A stretch of 64,000 nt of DNA, taken from NCBI RefSeq assembly GCF_002368075.1, contig NZ_AP018314.1:1136379-1200378 (forward strand), in the 5' to 3' direction. The notes beneath the pieces were generated by a model that was given only the letters and a program-made list of their open reading frames with translations, searched no databases and was not told the origin of the DNA. The translations under genes and the position numbers were made by a program. Below, one piece after another: positions 42,703 to 50,318 of the stretch (position 1 is its first letter; each line of letters begins with the position of its first letter). This DNA comes from Sphaerospermopsis kisseleviana NIES-73 (GTDB taxonomy: Bacteria > Cyanobacteriota > Cyanobacteriia > Cyanobacteriales > Nostocaceae).

Positions 42703-44130
42703 GTGAGGAAATCTGTGACTAGTCAAAGAACATCAGCAGCAGGCAAAAAATCAGCGAAAGCTAAAGCTAAAGGCAAAAACTCTCGCAAATCAAAATCAGG
42801 TCGCTGGCTATGGTTTGCGGTGGGTATGGGCGGGATAGCAATGGTCTCAGGTATGGCAGGGGCTTTGTTGGCTGTTTCTTGGGATAGTACACCTTTGCAG
42901 CAAGCTCAGTTAAGTGCTAAGGAGGCAGCAGTTTTTGATAGCGATCGCATTTCTGGCAATGGCTTCCAATTTTCTCAATTAACTCGCCCTGTGAATATCT
43001 TGGTGATGGGGATGAGTGTACTGCCTCCAGATATCCAAAATCCACCTATTGAAACCCAAGGACTTAGATATCTACCCCAAGTTAATTCTTTTGACGGTCT
43101 TGCTGATGTCATGCTCTTGATCAAGTTTGATCCAGATACCAAAAAAATAGTTATGCTTTCCATTCCCAGAGATACCCGGACAGAGGTTGAAGGGTTTGGG
43201 TTGAAAAAAATTAACGCCGCCAATGTCGATGGTGGACCGGCTTTAACTGCTAAAACTGTCAGCAATCTCTTGGGAGGCGTGGGAATTGATCGTTATGTCC
43301 GCATTAATGTCTTGGGTGTTGGCAAGTTAATTGATGCCTTGGGTGGTGTAACTGTCTATGTCCCCAAAGATATGAAATATAAGGATGATTCTCAACATTT
43401 ATATATTAATTTAAAGGCTGGTAAACAGCATTTGGCAGGTGATCAAGCACTACAATTACTCCGGTTTCGCCATGATGAACTCGGAGATATTGGCAGGATT
43501 CAACGGCAACAAATGGTATTACGTGCCTTGATTGAACAAAGTCTTAATCCAGCAACATTAACACGATTACCAGAAATTCTAGAAACAGTGAGAGAACATA
43601 TTGATACTAACTTATCTGTTGAGGAACTTGTGGCTTTGGTTGGTTTTGGGGCGCGAACCAATCGCTCTAATATGCAGATGTTAATGCTTCCCGGTCGTTT
43701 TAGTGAAAAACATGAGTATGAGGCTAGTTATTGGATACCCGATCCACAAATAATTAATAAATTAATGGTGCAAAACTTTGGTTTAGAATCAACATCAGTT
43801 GATCCTGAAATCACTGATCCCTCTCGGCTACGGATCGCAATTCAATATAGTACAGGTGGCGATCGCTCTCAAATTCGTCCCTTAATTGCAGCTTTAGAAC
43901 AAGCTGGATATCGTAATATCTTTATTTCTCGACTTTGGGGTGAACCTTTGGATACTACTCACATTGTTGCTCAACAAGGTGATAGTGATAGTGCTGAATC
44001 TATTCGTAATACTTTAGGTTTTGGAGAAGTGCGGGTTGAAAGCACTGGTAATATCGCCTCTGATATTAGTATTCAAGTAGGTCAAGATTGGTTACTACAT
44101 AAACCAGTGTTTGAAAATATGGTTAGGTGA
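42703..44130 (+). CDS. LytR-CpsA-Psr (LCP) family protein
   Basis: A protein of about 475 residues with a basic cytoplasmic head (SAKAKAKGKNSRKSKSGR), one membrane anchor (LWFAVGMGGIAMVSGMAGALLA), an extracytoplasmic LCP domain (FDGLADVMLLIKFD, MLSIPRDTRTEV, KINAANVDGGP, LLRFRHDELGDIGRIQRQQ) and a C-terminal LytR_C domain (LRIAIQYSTGGDRSQIR, LIAALEQAGY). LCP proteins attach polysaccharides to the cell wall or export machinery. The start is uncertain; GTG at 42703 or 42715 looks better than the TTG at 42661. The stop codon TGA lies inside a GGTGACA heptamer array. Confidence 0.88.
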   Translation: MRKSVTSQRTSAAGKKSAKAKAKGKNSRKSKSGRWLWFAVGMGGIAMVSGMAGALLAVSWDSTPLQQAQLSAKEAAVFDSDRISGNGFQFSQLTRPVNILVMGMSVLPPDIQNPPIETQGLRYLPQVNSFDGLADVMLLIKFDPDTKKIVMLSIPRDTRTEVEGFGLKKINAANVDGGPALTAKTVSNLLGGVGIDRYVRINVLGVGKLIDALGGVTVYVPKDMKYKDDSQHLYINLKAGKQHLAGDQALQLLRFRHDELGDIGRIQRQQMVLRALIEQSLNPATLTRLPEILETVREHIDTNLSVEELVALVGFGARTNRSNMQMLMLPGRFSEKHEYEASYWIPDPQIINKLMVQNFGLESTSVDPEITDPSRLRIAIQYSTGGDRSQIRPLIAALEQAGYRNIFISRLWGEPLDTTHIVAQQGDSDSAESIRNTLGFGEVRVESTGNIASDISIQVGQDWLLHKPVFENMVR

Positions 44131-44148
44131 CAGGTGACAGGTGACAGG
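44126..44148. repeat. Heptamer array GGTGACA, 3 copies, overlapping the LCP stop codon
   Basis: AGGTGACAGGTGACAGGTGA starts inside the last codons of the LCP gene: the TGA stop is part of the repeat unit. This implies that array growth or insertion reset the C-terminus. Confidence 0.85.
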
Positions 44149-44216
44149 AAGATGGGGAGTTGGGGAGTTGGGGAGATTTATTCTGTCTCCTGAACTCCTG
44201 AACTCCTAAGAAAAAT

Positions 44217-44369
44217 CTACCAAGATGCAGCTTTACGTCTCTTATAGGGAACGCCAGTAAAAGGTTGAAAACCAGTGACAGGATAAGCGTCATCTGTAGG
44301 GCTAAAAATTCGCATGAAGGCTTCAGAAATAAATTGGGTCATACTAGCAAGCATTCTGGAGATAAACAT
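44217..44369 (-). CDS. Small conserved-looking protein, 50 residues
   Basis: MFISRMLASMTQFISEAFMR begins a 50-residue frame that continues IFSPTDDAYPVTGFQPFTG and VPYKRRKAASW. GGAGTCTTAGATT precedes the ATG as ribosome-binding site. An amphipathic N-terminal helix and the patterned DDAYP/GFQPFTGVPYKR motif suggest a real cyanobacterial small protein, which I cannot name. Confidence 0.65.
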   Translation of the reverse strand: MFISRMLASMTQFISEAFMRIFSPTDDAYPVTGFQPFTGVPYKRRKAASW

Positions 44370-44692
44370 AATCTAAGACTCCTTTTTTATGCCCTTTATC
44401 TGAGATATCTATTACTTTTACTTTAATGCTGATATTTGTTGGTTGCTCATATTCGCAATATATTTATATTTTACGCAATGTTTTTTTAGATTGCTTTGCA
44501 ATACTTCATTGAGTTGAAGAATCACACTTTTTCTTTTAATTCTAATTGTAAATTCTTGGCGAGTAATCGGGTATTTTTCTGACATAATTATTAGTCTTAC
44601 CATTAAAAACTGTGAAATAATAGATATATAAAGATATATAAAGATTAATTTGCCTTGATTGGCAAGGTTTTCAGGCATCATCTTTTCTATAC

Positions 44693-44721
44693 TTGACATT
44701 AATTATGGTATGATTTACCAT
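44693..44721 (+). promoter_or_regulatory. Promoter of the NAD operon
   Basis: TTGACA at 44693-44698 and TACCAT at 44716-44721 are 17 bases apart. The -10 half and spacer overlap the palindromic operator at 44703-44723, so repressor binding would block RNA polymerase. Confidence 0.6.
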
Positions 44722-44723
44722 AA
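44703..44723. promoter_or_regulatory. Palindromic operator, candidate NrtR site
   Basis: A perfect inverted repeat, TTATGGTA (44703-44710) and TACCATAA (44716-44723), with a 5-base spacer. It lies 33 bases upstream of pncB, across the promoter. The operon it controls encodes a Nudix-type regulator of the NrtR kind, a family known to repress NAD genes, so that protein is the natural candidate ligand. Confidence 0.65.
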
Positions 44724-44755
44724 TAAGAGAAGCACTCTTAGTAGGACGCTTTCAG

Positions 44756-46165
44756 ATGACAGCTTTTGCAAATGTTGATGATGACAAGTACAGATACCAA
44801 AACCCAGAACTGAATCTTTGTCCTGAAAATTATAGTTTGCTGACAGACCTTTACCAGCTAACAATGGCAGCTTGTTACACAGGTGAAGGAATAGAACAAA
44901 AACGAGCCAGCTTTGAATTGTTTGTTAGACGCTTACCTGAAGGTTTTGGCTATTTAATAGCGATGGGTTTGGCGCAAGCTTTGGAATATTTAGCTAATTT
45001 TCGTTTTAATTCTGCCCAAATTGCTGCTTTACAAAGAACAGGTATATTTTATCATGCACCTGAGCGTTTTTGGTCATTATTAACAGAGGGTGGTTTTACT
45101 GGGGATGTGTGGGCAGTCCCAGAAGGAACTGCTGTATTTGCTAATGAGCCATTATTAAGAATTGAAGCGCCTTTATGGCAAGCACAAATAGTAGAAACTT
45201 ATCTTTTAAATACACTTAATTATCAAACATTAATCGCTACCAGGGCTGCTAGATTACGTAATATTGCGGGGGAAAAAGCAAAACTCTTAGAATTTGGCAC
45301 ACGCAGAGCTTTTAGTCCTCAAGCTTCTTTATGGGCTGCAAGGGCAGCTTTAGCAGGTGGTTTAGATGCCACTTCCAATGTGTTAGCAGCATTACAACTA
45401 GGTGAAAACCCAACTGGTACAATGGCTCACGCTTTAGTAATGGCGTTATCAGCTTTAGAAGGAAGTGAACAACAAGCGTTTATAGCTTTTCATCAATATT
45501 TTCCGGGTGCGCCTTTATTGATTGATACTTTTGATACTGTTGCTGCTGCTGAAAAGTTAGCTAAAAAGGTAAATAGTGGGGAAATGACATTAACTGGGGT
45601 GAGGTTAGATTCTGGTGATTTAGTTAGTTTATCAAAACAAGTGCGATCGCTCCTACCACAAATTACAATTTTTGCCAGTGGTGACTTAGATGAATGGGAA
45701 ATACAAAGATTAAAAAATCAAGGTGCAGAAATTGATGGTTATGGTTTAGGCACAAAGTTAGTAACAGGTTCTCCTGTAAATGGAGTTTATAAATTAGTAG
45801 ACATTGATGGTATTCCGGTGATGAAAATGTCTAGCGGTAAGTTTACTTATCCTGGTAAAAAACAAATTTTTAGGTTTTTGGTTGATGGTAAATTACAATC
45901 TGATAGATTAGGTTTATTAGATGAAAATTCTGGGAAAGAAAAACCTTTGTTAGAGTTAGTGATGAAATCAGGTAAGCAGATAAAACCAACAGAAAATTTA
46001 CAAACTATTCGAGAAAGAAGCGCATTATCTGTAGCGAGTTTACCGCAGGAAACAAGAAGTTTAGAAAATCCAATTTCTGTAAAAGTAGAAATTTCGGAAA
46101 TGCTGCATGAGTTGAAGGAAAAGACTAAGAAACTAACCGCAAAGAACGCAAAGGACGCAAAGTAA
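44756..46165 (+). CDS. pncB: Nicotinate phosphoribosyltransferase
   Basis: A 469-residue enzyme that joins nicotinate and PRPP to give nicotinate mononucleotide, the entry to NAD salvage. Motifs are LLTDLYQLTMAACY at the start, LLEFGTRRAFSPQASLWAAR with the active-site His/Arg environment replaced as in this subgroup, TSNVLAALQLGENPTGTMAH, and GVRLDSGDLVSLS. The C-terminal LTAKNAKDAK is encoded by a dispersed repeat (CCGCAAAGAACGCAAAGGAC). nadD follows after one base. Confidence 0.92.
   Translation: MTAFANVDDDKYRYQNPELNLCPENYSLLTDLYQLTMAACYTGEGIEQKRASFELFVRRLPEGFGYLIAMGLAQALEYLANFRFNSAQIAALQRTGIFYHAPERFWSLLTEGGFTGDVWAVPEGTAVFANEPLLRIEAPLWQAQIVETYLLNTLNYQTLIATRAARLRNIAGEKAKLLEFGTRRAFSPQASLWAARAALAGGLDATSNVLAALQLGENPTGTMAHALVMALSALEGSEQQAFIAFHQYFPGAPLLIDTFDTVAAAEKLAKKVNSGEMTLTGVRLDSGDLVSLSKQVRSLLPQITIFASGDLDEWEIQRLKNQGAEIDGYGLGTKLVTGSPVNGVYKLVDIDGIPVMKMSSGKFTYPGKKQIFRFLVDGKLQSDRLGLLDENSGKEKPLLELVMKSGKQIKPTENLQTIRERSALSVASLPQETRSLENPISVKVEISEMLHELKEKTKKLTAKNAKDAK
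46135..46165. repeat. Dispersed CGCAAAG repeat forming the pncB C-terminus
   Basis: AACCGCAAAGAACGCAAAGG and the following ACGCAAAG form a short periodic repeat. Relatives are near 35770, 51557 (complement), 56213 and 63133, all between genes. Here it encodes the last residues and stop codon of pncB. Confidence 0.7.
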
Positions 46166-46166
46166 G

Positions 46167-46733
46167 ATGAAAAAGATCGCTTTATTCGGAACAAGTGCTG
46201 ATCCACCAACTGCGGGACATCAAAAAATTATTAAATGGTTATCTCAACATTATGATTGGGTAGCGGTTTGGGCTGCTGATAATCCTTTTAAAGAGCAACA
46301 AACTCCTTTACCTCATCGTGCAGCAATGTTGAATTTGTTAATTACAGATATTCAAGCACCATTAGGTAATATTAGTTTGGAACAAGAATTAAGTAGTTGG
46401 CGAACTTTGGAAACATTAGAAAAAGCGAAATTAAGATGGGGTAATGATGTCGAATATACCTTAGTAATTGGATCAGATTTAGTTATTCAATTACCAAGAT
46501 GGTATCATATTGAAGATTTATTAAAACAAGTGAAATTGTTGGTGATTCCTCGTCCTGGATATGTAATAGATAATATTAGTTTGGAAAAAATTAGGGAATT
46601 AGGAGGAAAAATTGCGATCGCTAGTTTAACAGGTTTAGATGTTTCCTCTACCGCTTTTCGTCAACAAAAAGACCATCAAACTCTCACACCACCTGTTATA
46701 GATTATATTTATCGGGAGAAATTGTACGTTTAA
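46167..46733 (+). CDS. nadD: Nicotinate-nucleotide adenylyltransferase
   Basis: A 188-residue nucleotidyltransferase that adenylates nicotinate mononucleotide to deamido-NAD. The HxGH-type motif is FGTSADPPTAGHQ (7-19), and the second signature is LDVSSTAFRQ, equivalent to ISSTxxR. VIGSDLVIQLPRW fits the substrate loop. It lies between pncB and the Nudix regulator with one- and zero-base gaps, so translation is probably coupled. Confidence 0.9.
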   Translation: MKKIALFGTSADPPTAGHQKIIKWLSQHYDWVAVWAADNPFKEQQTPLPHRAAMLNLLITDIQAPLGNISLEQELSSWRTLETLEKAKLRWGNDVEYTLVIGSDLVIQLPRWYHIEDLLKQVKLLVIPRPGYVIDNISLEKIRELGGKIAIASLTGLDVSSTAFRQQKDHQTLTPPVIDYIYREKLYV

Positions 46734-47480
46734 ATGCCACTACGTAACCATAAGAAAATCTCAAATTCCACACTTCAACAAACTTTGGCTGATTTTAAAG
46801 TCGGTGTGGATAATGTCATATTTTCTGTAGATACTACCAAAAATCGGCTGTTAGTTTTATTAGTAATGCGACAGCAAGAACCATTTTTAAATTCTTGGAG
46901 TCTCCCTGGTACTTTAGTTAGACAAGGAGAATCTTTAGAAGATGCTGCTTATCGCATTATGGCAGAAAAAATAAAGGTTAATAATCTTTATTTAGAACAA
47001 CTTTATACTTTTGGTGGTCCAAACCGTGACCCCAGAGAAGAAATTAATAGTTATGGAGTGCGTTATTTATCAGTTAGTTATTTTGCTTTAGTTCGGTTTG
47101 AAGAAGCAGAATTAATTGCTGATAAAGTTGCGGGTATTGCATGGTATCCCGTTAAACAAATACCTCAGTTAGCATTTGATCATAATGAAATTATCACCTA
47201 TGGACACAGAAGACTGAAAAATAAATTAGAATATAGTCCCGTAGCATTTGATGTTTTACCAGAAACCTTTACTTTAAATGACTTATATCAGTTATACACC
47301 ACAGTTTTAGGGGAAAACTTTTCTGATTATTCAAATTTTCGAGCGCGTTTATTGAAACTTGGTTTTTTATTAGATACAGGAATTAAAGTATCAAGAGGTG
47401 CAGGTCGTCCCGCGAGTTTATATAAATTTGATGCAGAAGCTTTTGCACCGTTTAAGGATAAACCTTTAGTTTTTATTTAA
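46734..47480 (+). CDS. nrtR: NrtR-like Nudix-domain transcriptional regulator
   Basis: A 248-residue protein: Nudix domain (about 20-160) plus C-terminal winged helix (about 170-240; TLNDLYQLYTTVLG, SNFRARLLKLGFL, GAGRPASLYKFD), the NrtR layout. The Nudix box is degraded: the motif reads LVRQGESLEDAAYRIMAEKI, lacking the first Gly and the REUxEE catalytic core, so hydrolysis is doubtful and ligand sensing (ADP-ribose or NAD in the family) more likely. It is embedded in the NAD operon, whose promoter has a palindrome. Repression of its own operon is inferred. Confidence 0.88.
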   Translation: MPLRNHKKISNSTLQQTLADFKVGVDNVIFSVDTTKNRLLVLLVMRQQEPFLNSWSLPGTLVRQGESLEDAAYRIMAEKIKVNNLYLEQLYTFGGPNRDPREEINSYGVRYLSVSYFALVRFEEAELIADKVAGIAWYPVKQIPQLAFDHNEIITYGHRRLKNKLEYSPVAFDVLPETFTLNDLYQLYTTVLGENFSDYSNFRARLLKLGFLLDTGIKVSRGAGRPASLYKFDAEAFAPFKDKPLVFI

Positions 47481-47519
47481 ATTAGGTGACAGGTGACAGT
47501 TAATAGAGAATAGATAAAA

Positions 47520-47581
47520 ATTAGTTACAAATCACCAATTACCAATCACCAATTACCAATTACCAATTACCAATTACCTAT
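47520..47581. repeat. Heptamer array ACCAATT, about 8 copies
   Basis: The array fills the gap between nrtR and nadE, ending about 10 bases before the nadE start. Confidence 0.9.
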
Positions 47582-47592
47582 TCCCTTGTCTT

Positions 47593-49263
47593 ATGAAAAT
47601 TGCAATTGCCCAACTTAACCCTATTATCGGTGACTTAACAGGAAACACTCAAAAAATCCTGGAAGTTGCACAACAAGCAGCAGCAAATAATGTCCGTTTA
47701 TTATTAACACCTGAACTGTCTTTATGTGGTTATCCACCCAGGGATTTATTATTAAATCCTAGTTTTGTGAAATCAATGGATATCACATTAAAAAAATTAG
47801 CTCAAGATTTACCAGCTAATTTAGCTGTTTTAGTGGGAACTGTAGTTAAAAATAAAGATGCTCATATTACAGGGGGTAAAACTTTATTTAATAGTATTGC
47901 TTTATTAGAAGCAGGAAAAATTAAACAATATTTCTACAAGCGACTATTACCAACTTACGATGTATTTGATGAAAATCGCTATTTTGAACCAGGATTGCAA
48001 GCTAATTATTTCGCTTTAGATGATATCAATATTGGTGTGACTATTTGCGAAGATTTATGGAATGATGAGGAATTTTGGGGAAAACGTCATTATGCAGTTA
48101 ATCCCATTGCTGATTTATCCATTTTAGGTGTAGATTTAATTGTCAATTTATCCGCTTCTCCTTATACAGTTGGTAAGCAAAAATTAAGGGAAGCAATGTT
48201 AAAACATAGTGCAGCCAATTTTCAACAGTCAATTATTTATACTAATCAAGTTGGTGGAAATGATGATTTAATATTTGATGGACGTAGTTTTGCTGTAAAT
48301 AATCAGGGTGAAATTATTTGTCGTGCTAAAGGTTTTGAAACAGATTTTTTGACTGTTGAATTTGATGAACAAATGCGCGATTTACAGTTAGATTCTATTT
48401 CCCCAGTTGATGAATCTGAAGATCAGGAAATTTGGCAAGCTTTGGTTTTAGGTGTGCGAGATTATGTGAAAAAATGCCGTTTTTCTCAAGTTGTTTTAGG
48501 TTTAAGTGGTGGTATTGATTCCGCTTTAGTTGCTGCTATTGCGACAACTGCATTAGGTAAAGAAAATGTTTTAGGTGTATTAATGCCTTCTCCTTATAGT
48601 TCTGAACATTCTGTGAGTGATGCTTTAAAGTTAGGGGAAAATTTAGGAATTAAAACTCAAATTTTACCTATTGGGGAATTAATGCAAAGTTTTGATCATA
48701 CTTTAGCTGATTTATTCACAGGTACAGAATTTGGTATTGCTGAGGAAAATATTCAATCTCGCATTCGTGGTACTTTGTTAATGGGGATATCTAATAAATT
48801 TGGACATCTGCTTTTATCTACTGGTAATAAATCAGAAATGGCTGTAGGTTATTGTACACTTTATGGTGATATGAATGGTGGTTTAGCGGTAATTGCAGAT
48901 GTGCCAAAAACCCGTGTTTATTCTATTTGTAATTGGTTAAATACCCATCATCAAAAAGAAATTATTCCTCAACATATTATCACAAAAGCACCAAGTGCAG
49001 AGTTAAAACCTGGTCAAGTTGATCAAGATTCTTTACCAGCTTATGACATTTTAGATGATATTTTAGAACGGTTGATTAATAAACATCAATCAGCAGGGGA
49101 AATAGTTAATGCAGGTCATGATCAAGTAATAGTAAATAGGGTGTTAAAACTGGTTTCTATTGCGGAATTTAAACGCCGTCAAGCAGCACCAGGATTGAAA
49201 ATTACAGATCGTGCTTTTGGTACTGGTTGGAGAATGCCTATTGCTGCTAATAAAAATGGGTAA
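47593..49263 (+). CDS. nadE: Glutamine-dependent NAD+ synthetase
   Basis: A 556-residue two-domain enzyme that amidates deamido-NAD to NAD. The N-terminal nitrilase-like glutaminase (about 1-260) has the Glu in TPELSLCGYPP, Lys in YKRLLPTYDVFDE and Cys in GVTICEDLW. The C-terminal synthetase (about 285-556) has the P-loop VLGLSGGIDSALVA and LSTGNKSEMAVGY. Last step of the NAD pathway begun by pncB and nadD; expected to be co-regulated by the operon promoter. Confidence 0.95.
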   Translation: MKIAIAQLNPIIGDLTGNTQKILEVAQQAAANNVRLLLTPELSLCGYPPRDLLLNPSFVKSMDITLKKLAQDLPANLAVLVGTVVKNKDAHITGGKTLFNSIALLEAGKIKQYFYKRLLPTYDVFDENRYFEPGLQANYFALDDINIGVTICEDLWNDEEFWGKRHYAVNPIADLSILGVDLIVNLSASPYTVGKQKLREAMLKHSAANFQQSIIYTNQVGGNDDLIFDGRSFAVNNQGEIICRAKGFETDFLTVEFDEQMRDLQLDSISPVDESEDQEIWQALVLGVRDYVKKCRFSQVVLGLSGGIDSALVAAIATTALGKENVLGVLMPSPYSSEHSVSDALKLGENLGIKTQILPIGELMQSFDHTLADLFTGTEFGIAEENIQSRIRGTLLMGISNKFGHLLLSTGNKSEMAVGYCTLYGDMNGGLAVIADVPKTRVYSICNWLNTHHQKEIIPQHIITKAPSAELKPGQVDQDSLPAYDILDDILERLINKHQSAGEIVNAGHDQVIVNRVLKLVSIAEFKRRQAAPGLKITDRAFGTGWRMPIAANKNG

Positions 49264-49325
49264 ATACTCATTGATGTGACACATAGTCCGTAGACTGATA
49301 GTCCATAGACATTGAAAATTGTCTG

Positions 49326-49571
49326 ATGGATAAATCAAAACAAAAGATTCTTAATGCTTTAGGTTATCTAGTCAGACAACGCAGAACAGAGTTAGGAATT
49401 TCTCAAGAAGAGTTAGGACTACGTGCTAACTTAGACCGCACATACATTTCTGGTGTAGAACGTGGAGTGAGAAACCCTTCTTTAACTGCGCTTGTTAGTC
49501 TTGCAGATGGCTTAGGTATTAGTGTTTCTGTTCTTCTGCAAAATCTGGAAATTGAAGCTGATAAAAGATAA
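49326..49571 (+). CDS. XRE-type helix-turn-helix protein, likely restriction-modification controller
   Basis: An 81-residue protein consisting of one Cro/C1-type helix-turn-helix domain: LGYLVRQRRTELGISQEELG, LRANLDRTYISGVERG and NPSLTALVSLADGLGI. Such single-domain proteins directly upstream of a restriction gene are usually controller (C) proteins that delay endonuclease expression. The next gene starts six bases after the stop, consistent with co-transcription. Confidence 0.8.
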   Translation: MDKSKQKILNALGYLVRQRRTELGISQEELGLRANLDRTYISGVERGVRNPSLTALVSLADGLGISVSVLLQNLEIEADKR

Positions 49572-49577
49572 AATAAA

Positions 49578-50318
49578 GTGACAAACCAAAGAAATTTAGT
49601 AGAAACTATTCAAGCTCAATTCAGACAAAACTCAACTCAGTTAAAAGTTTTTAATCTTCTATCAGACCAAAAATGGCATTGTCGAGAATGTGAAGGTAAA
49701 AATATAGGATCAACTCAATATGCAGGTGGTGGAGGTATTCAAGGGTTACAAAGGGGTACAAGAAGTCGTCCTGGTTTAGTAATTGAAACAGAAAAGAATT
49801 ACTGCTTAACTTGTCAACAAATACGCTTAGGAGATCGCTGGACAGGAGAAATAAAATCAGCTAATTCAGCTGCTAATATTCCTGCTTCGTTAGTTAAGAA
49901 AATTCTCGAAGTTTATTCATATACAGATGTCATAGAACAAAGACAAAGAGAAAAACATGAGTTAGTAATTGACCATCGTTTTCCTATGGAACGTTGGGGA
50001 GAAAGTGAAGCTCCACATTTAACATCTATGAGTGAAGAAGAAATTAGAAAAAAGTTTCAATTACTCAAAAAAGATGCTTCTGGAAATCACAATCTTTTAA
50101 AATCGAGAAGTTGTGAACGCTGTATTAAAACTGGTAAACGCGGTACACCTTTTGGGATTAAATTCTGGTATCAAGCAAGTGAAGATTGGCCTTCCCAACA
50201 TCAACGAGGTGATAAAGCTGAGGAAGGTTGTATTGGTTGTGGGTGGTATGATTTTGAAACTTGGCGTAATGCACTTAACCAAAAACTATCTCAGATTGCT
50301 CACAATGAAGGAATTTAA
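49578..50318 (+). CDS. HNH-type restriction endonuclease (type II)
   Basis: A 246-residue protein starting at GTG. It has a Cys-rich N-terminal motif (HCREC, CLTCQQ) and an HNH-type core: HELVIDHRFPMERWG, then NHNLLKSRSCERC, and CIGCGWYDFETWRNALN near the end. The cysteine pairs would bind zinc. The His-Asn-His layout, the upstream controller and the convergent cytosine methyltransferase make it the restriction enzyme of a type II system. The recognition site cannot be read from the sequence. Its 3' end overlaps the methyltransferase end by 44 bases. Confidence 0.75.
   Translation: MTNQRNLVETIQAQFRQNSTQLKVFNLLSDQKWHCRECEGKNIGSTQYAGGGGIQGLQRGTRSRPGLVIETEKNYCLTCQQIRLGDRWTGEIKSANSAANIPASLVKKILEVYSYTDVIEQRQREKHELVIDHRFPMERWGESEAPHLTSMSEEEIRKKFQLLKKDASGNHNLLKSRSCERCIKTGKRGTPFGIKFWYQASEDWPSQHQRGDKAEEGCIGCGWYDFETWRNALNQKLSQIAHNEGI

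Noticed and set aside
44418-44699. 93-codon minus-strand frame, or a 55-codon version from 44585
   Set aside because: There is no ribosome-binding site and no family similarity, and the upstream part overlaps a TATATAAAGA repeat and the NAD operon promoter. The short form (MSEKYPITRQEF) remains possible but unsupported.
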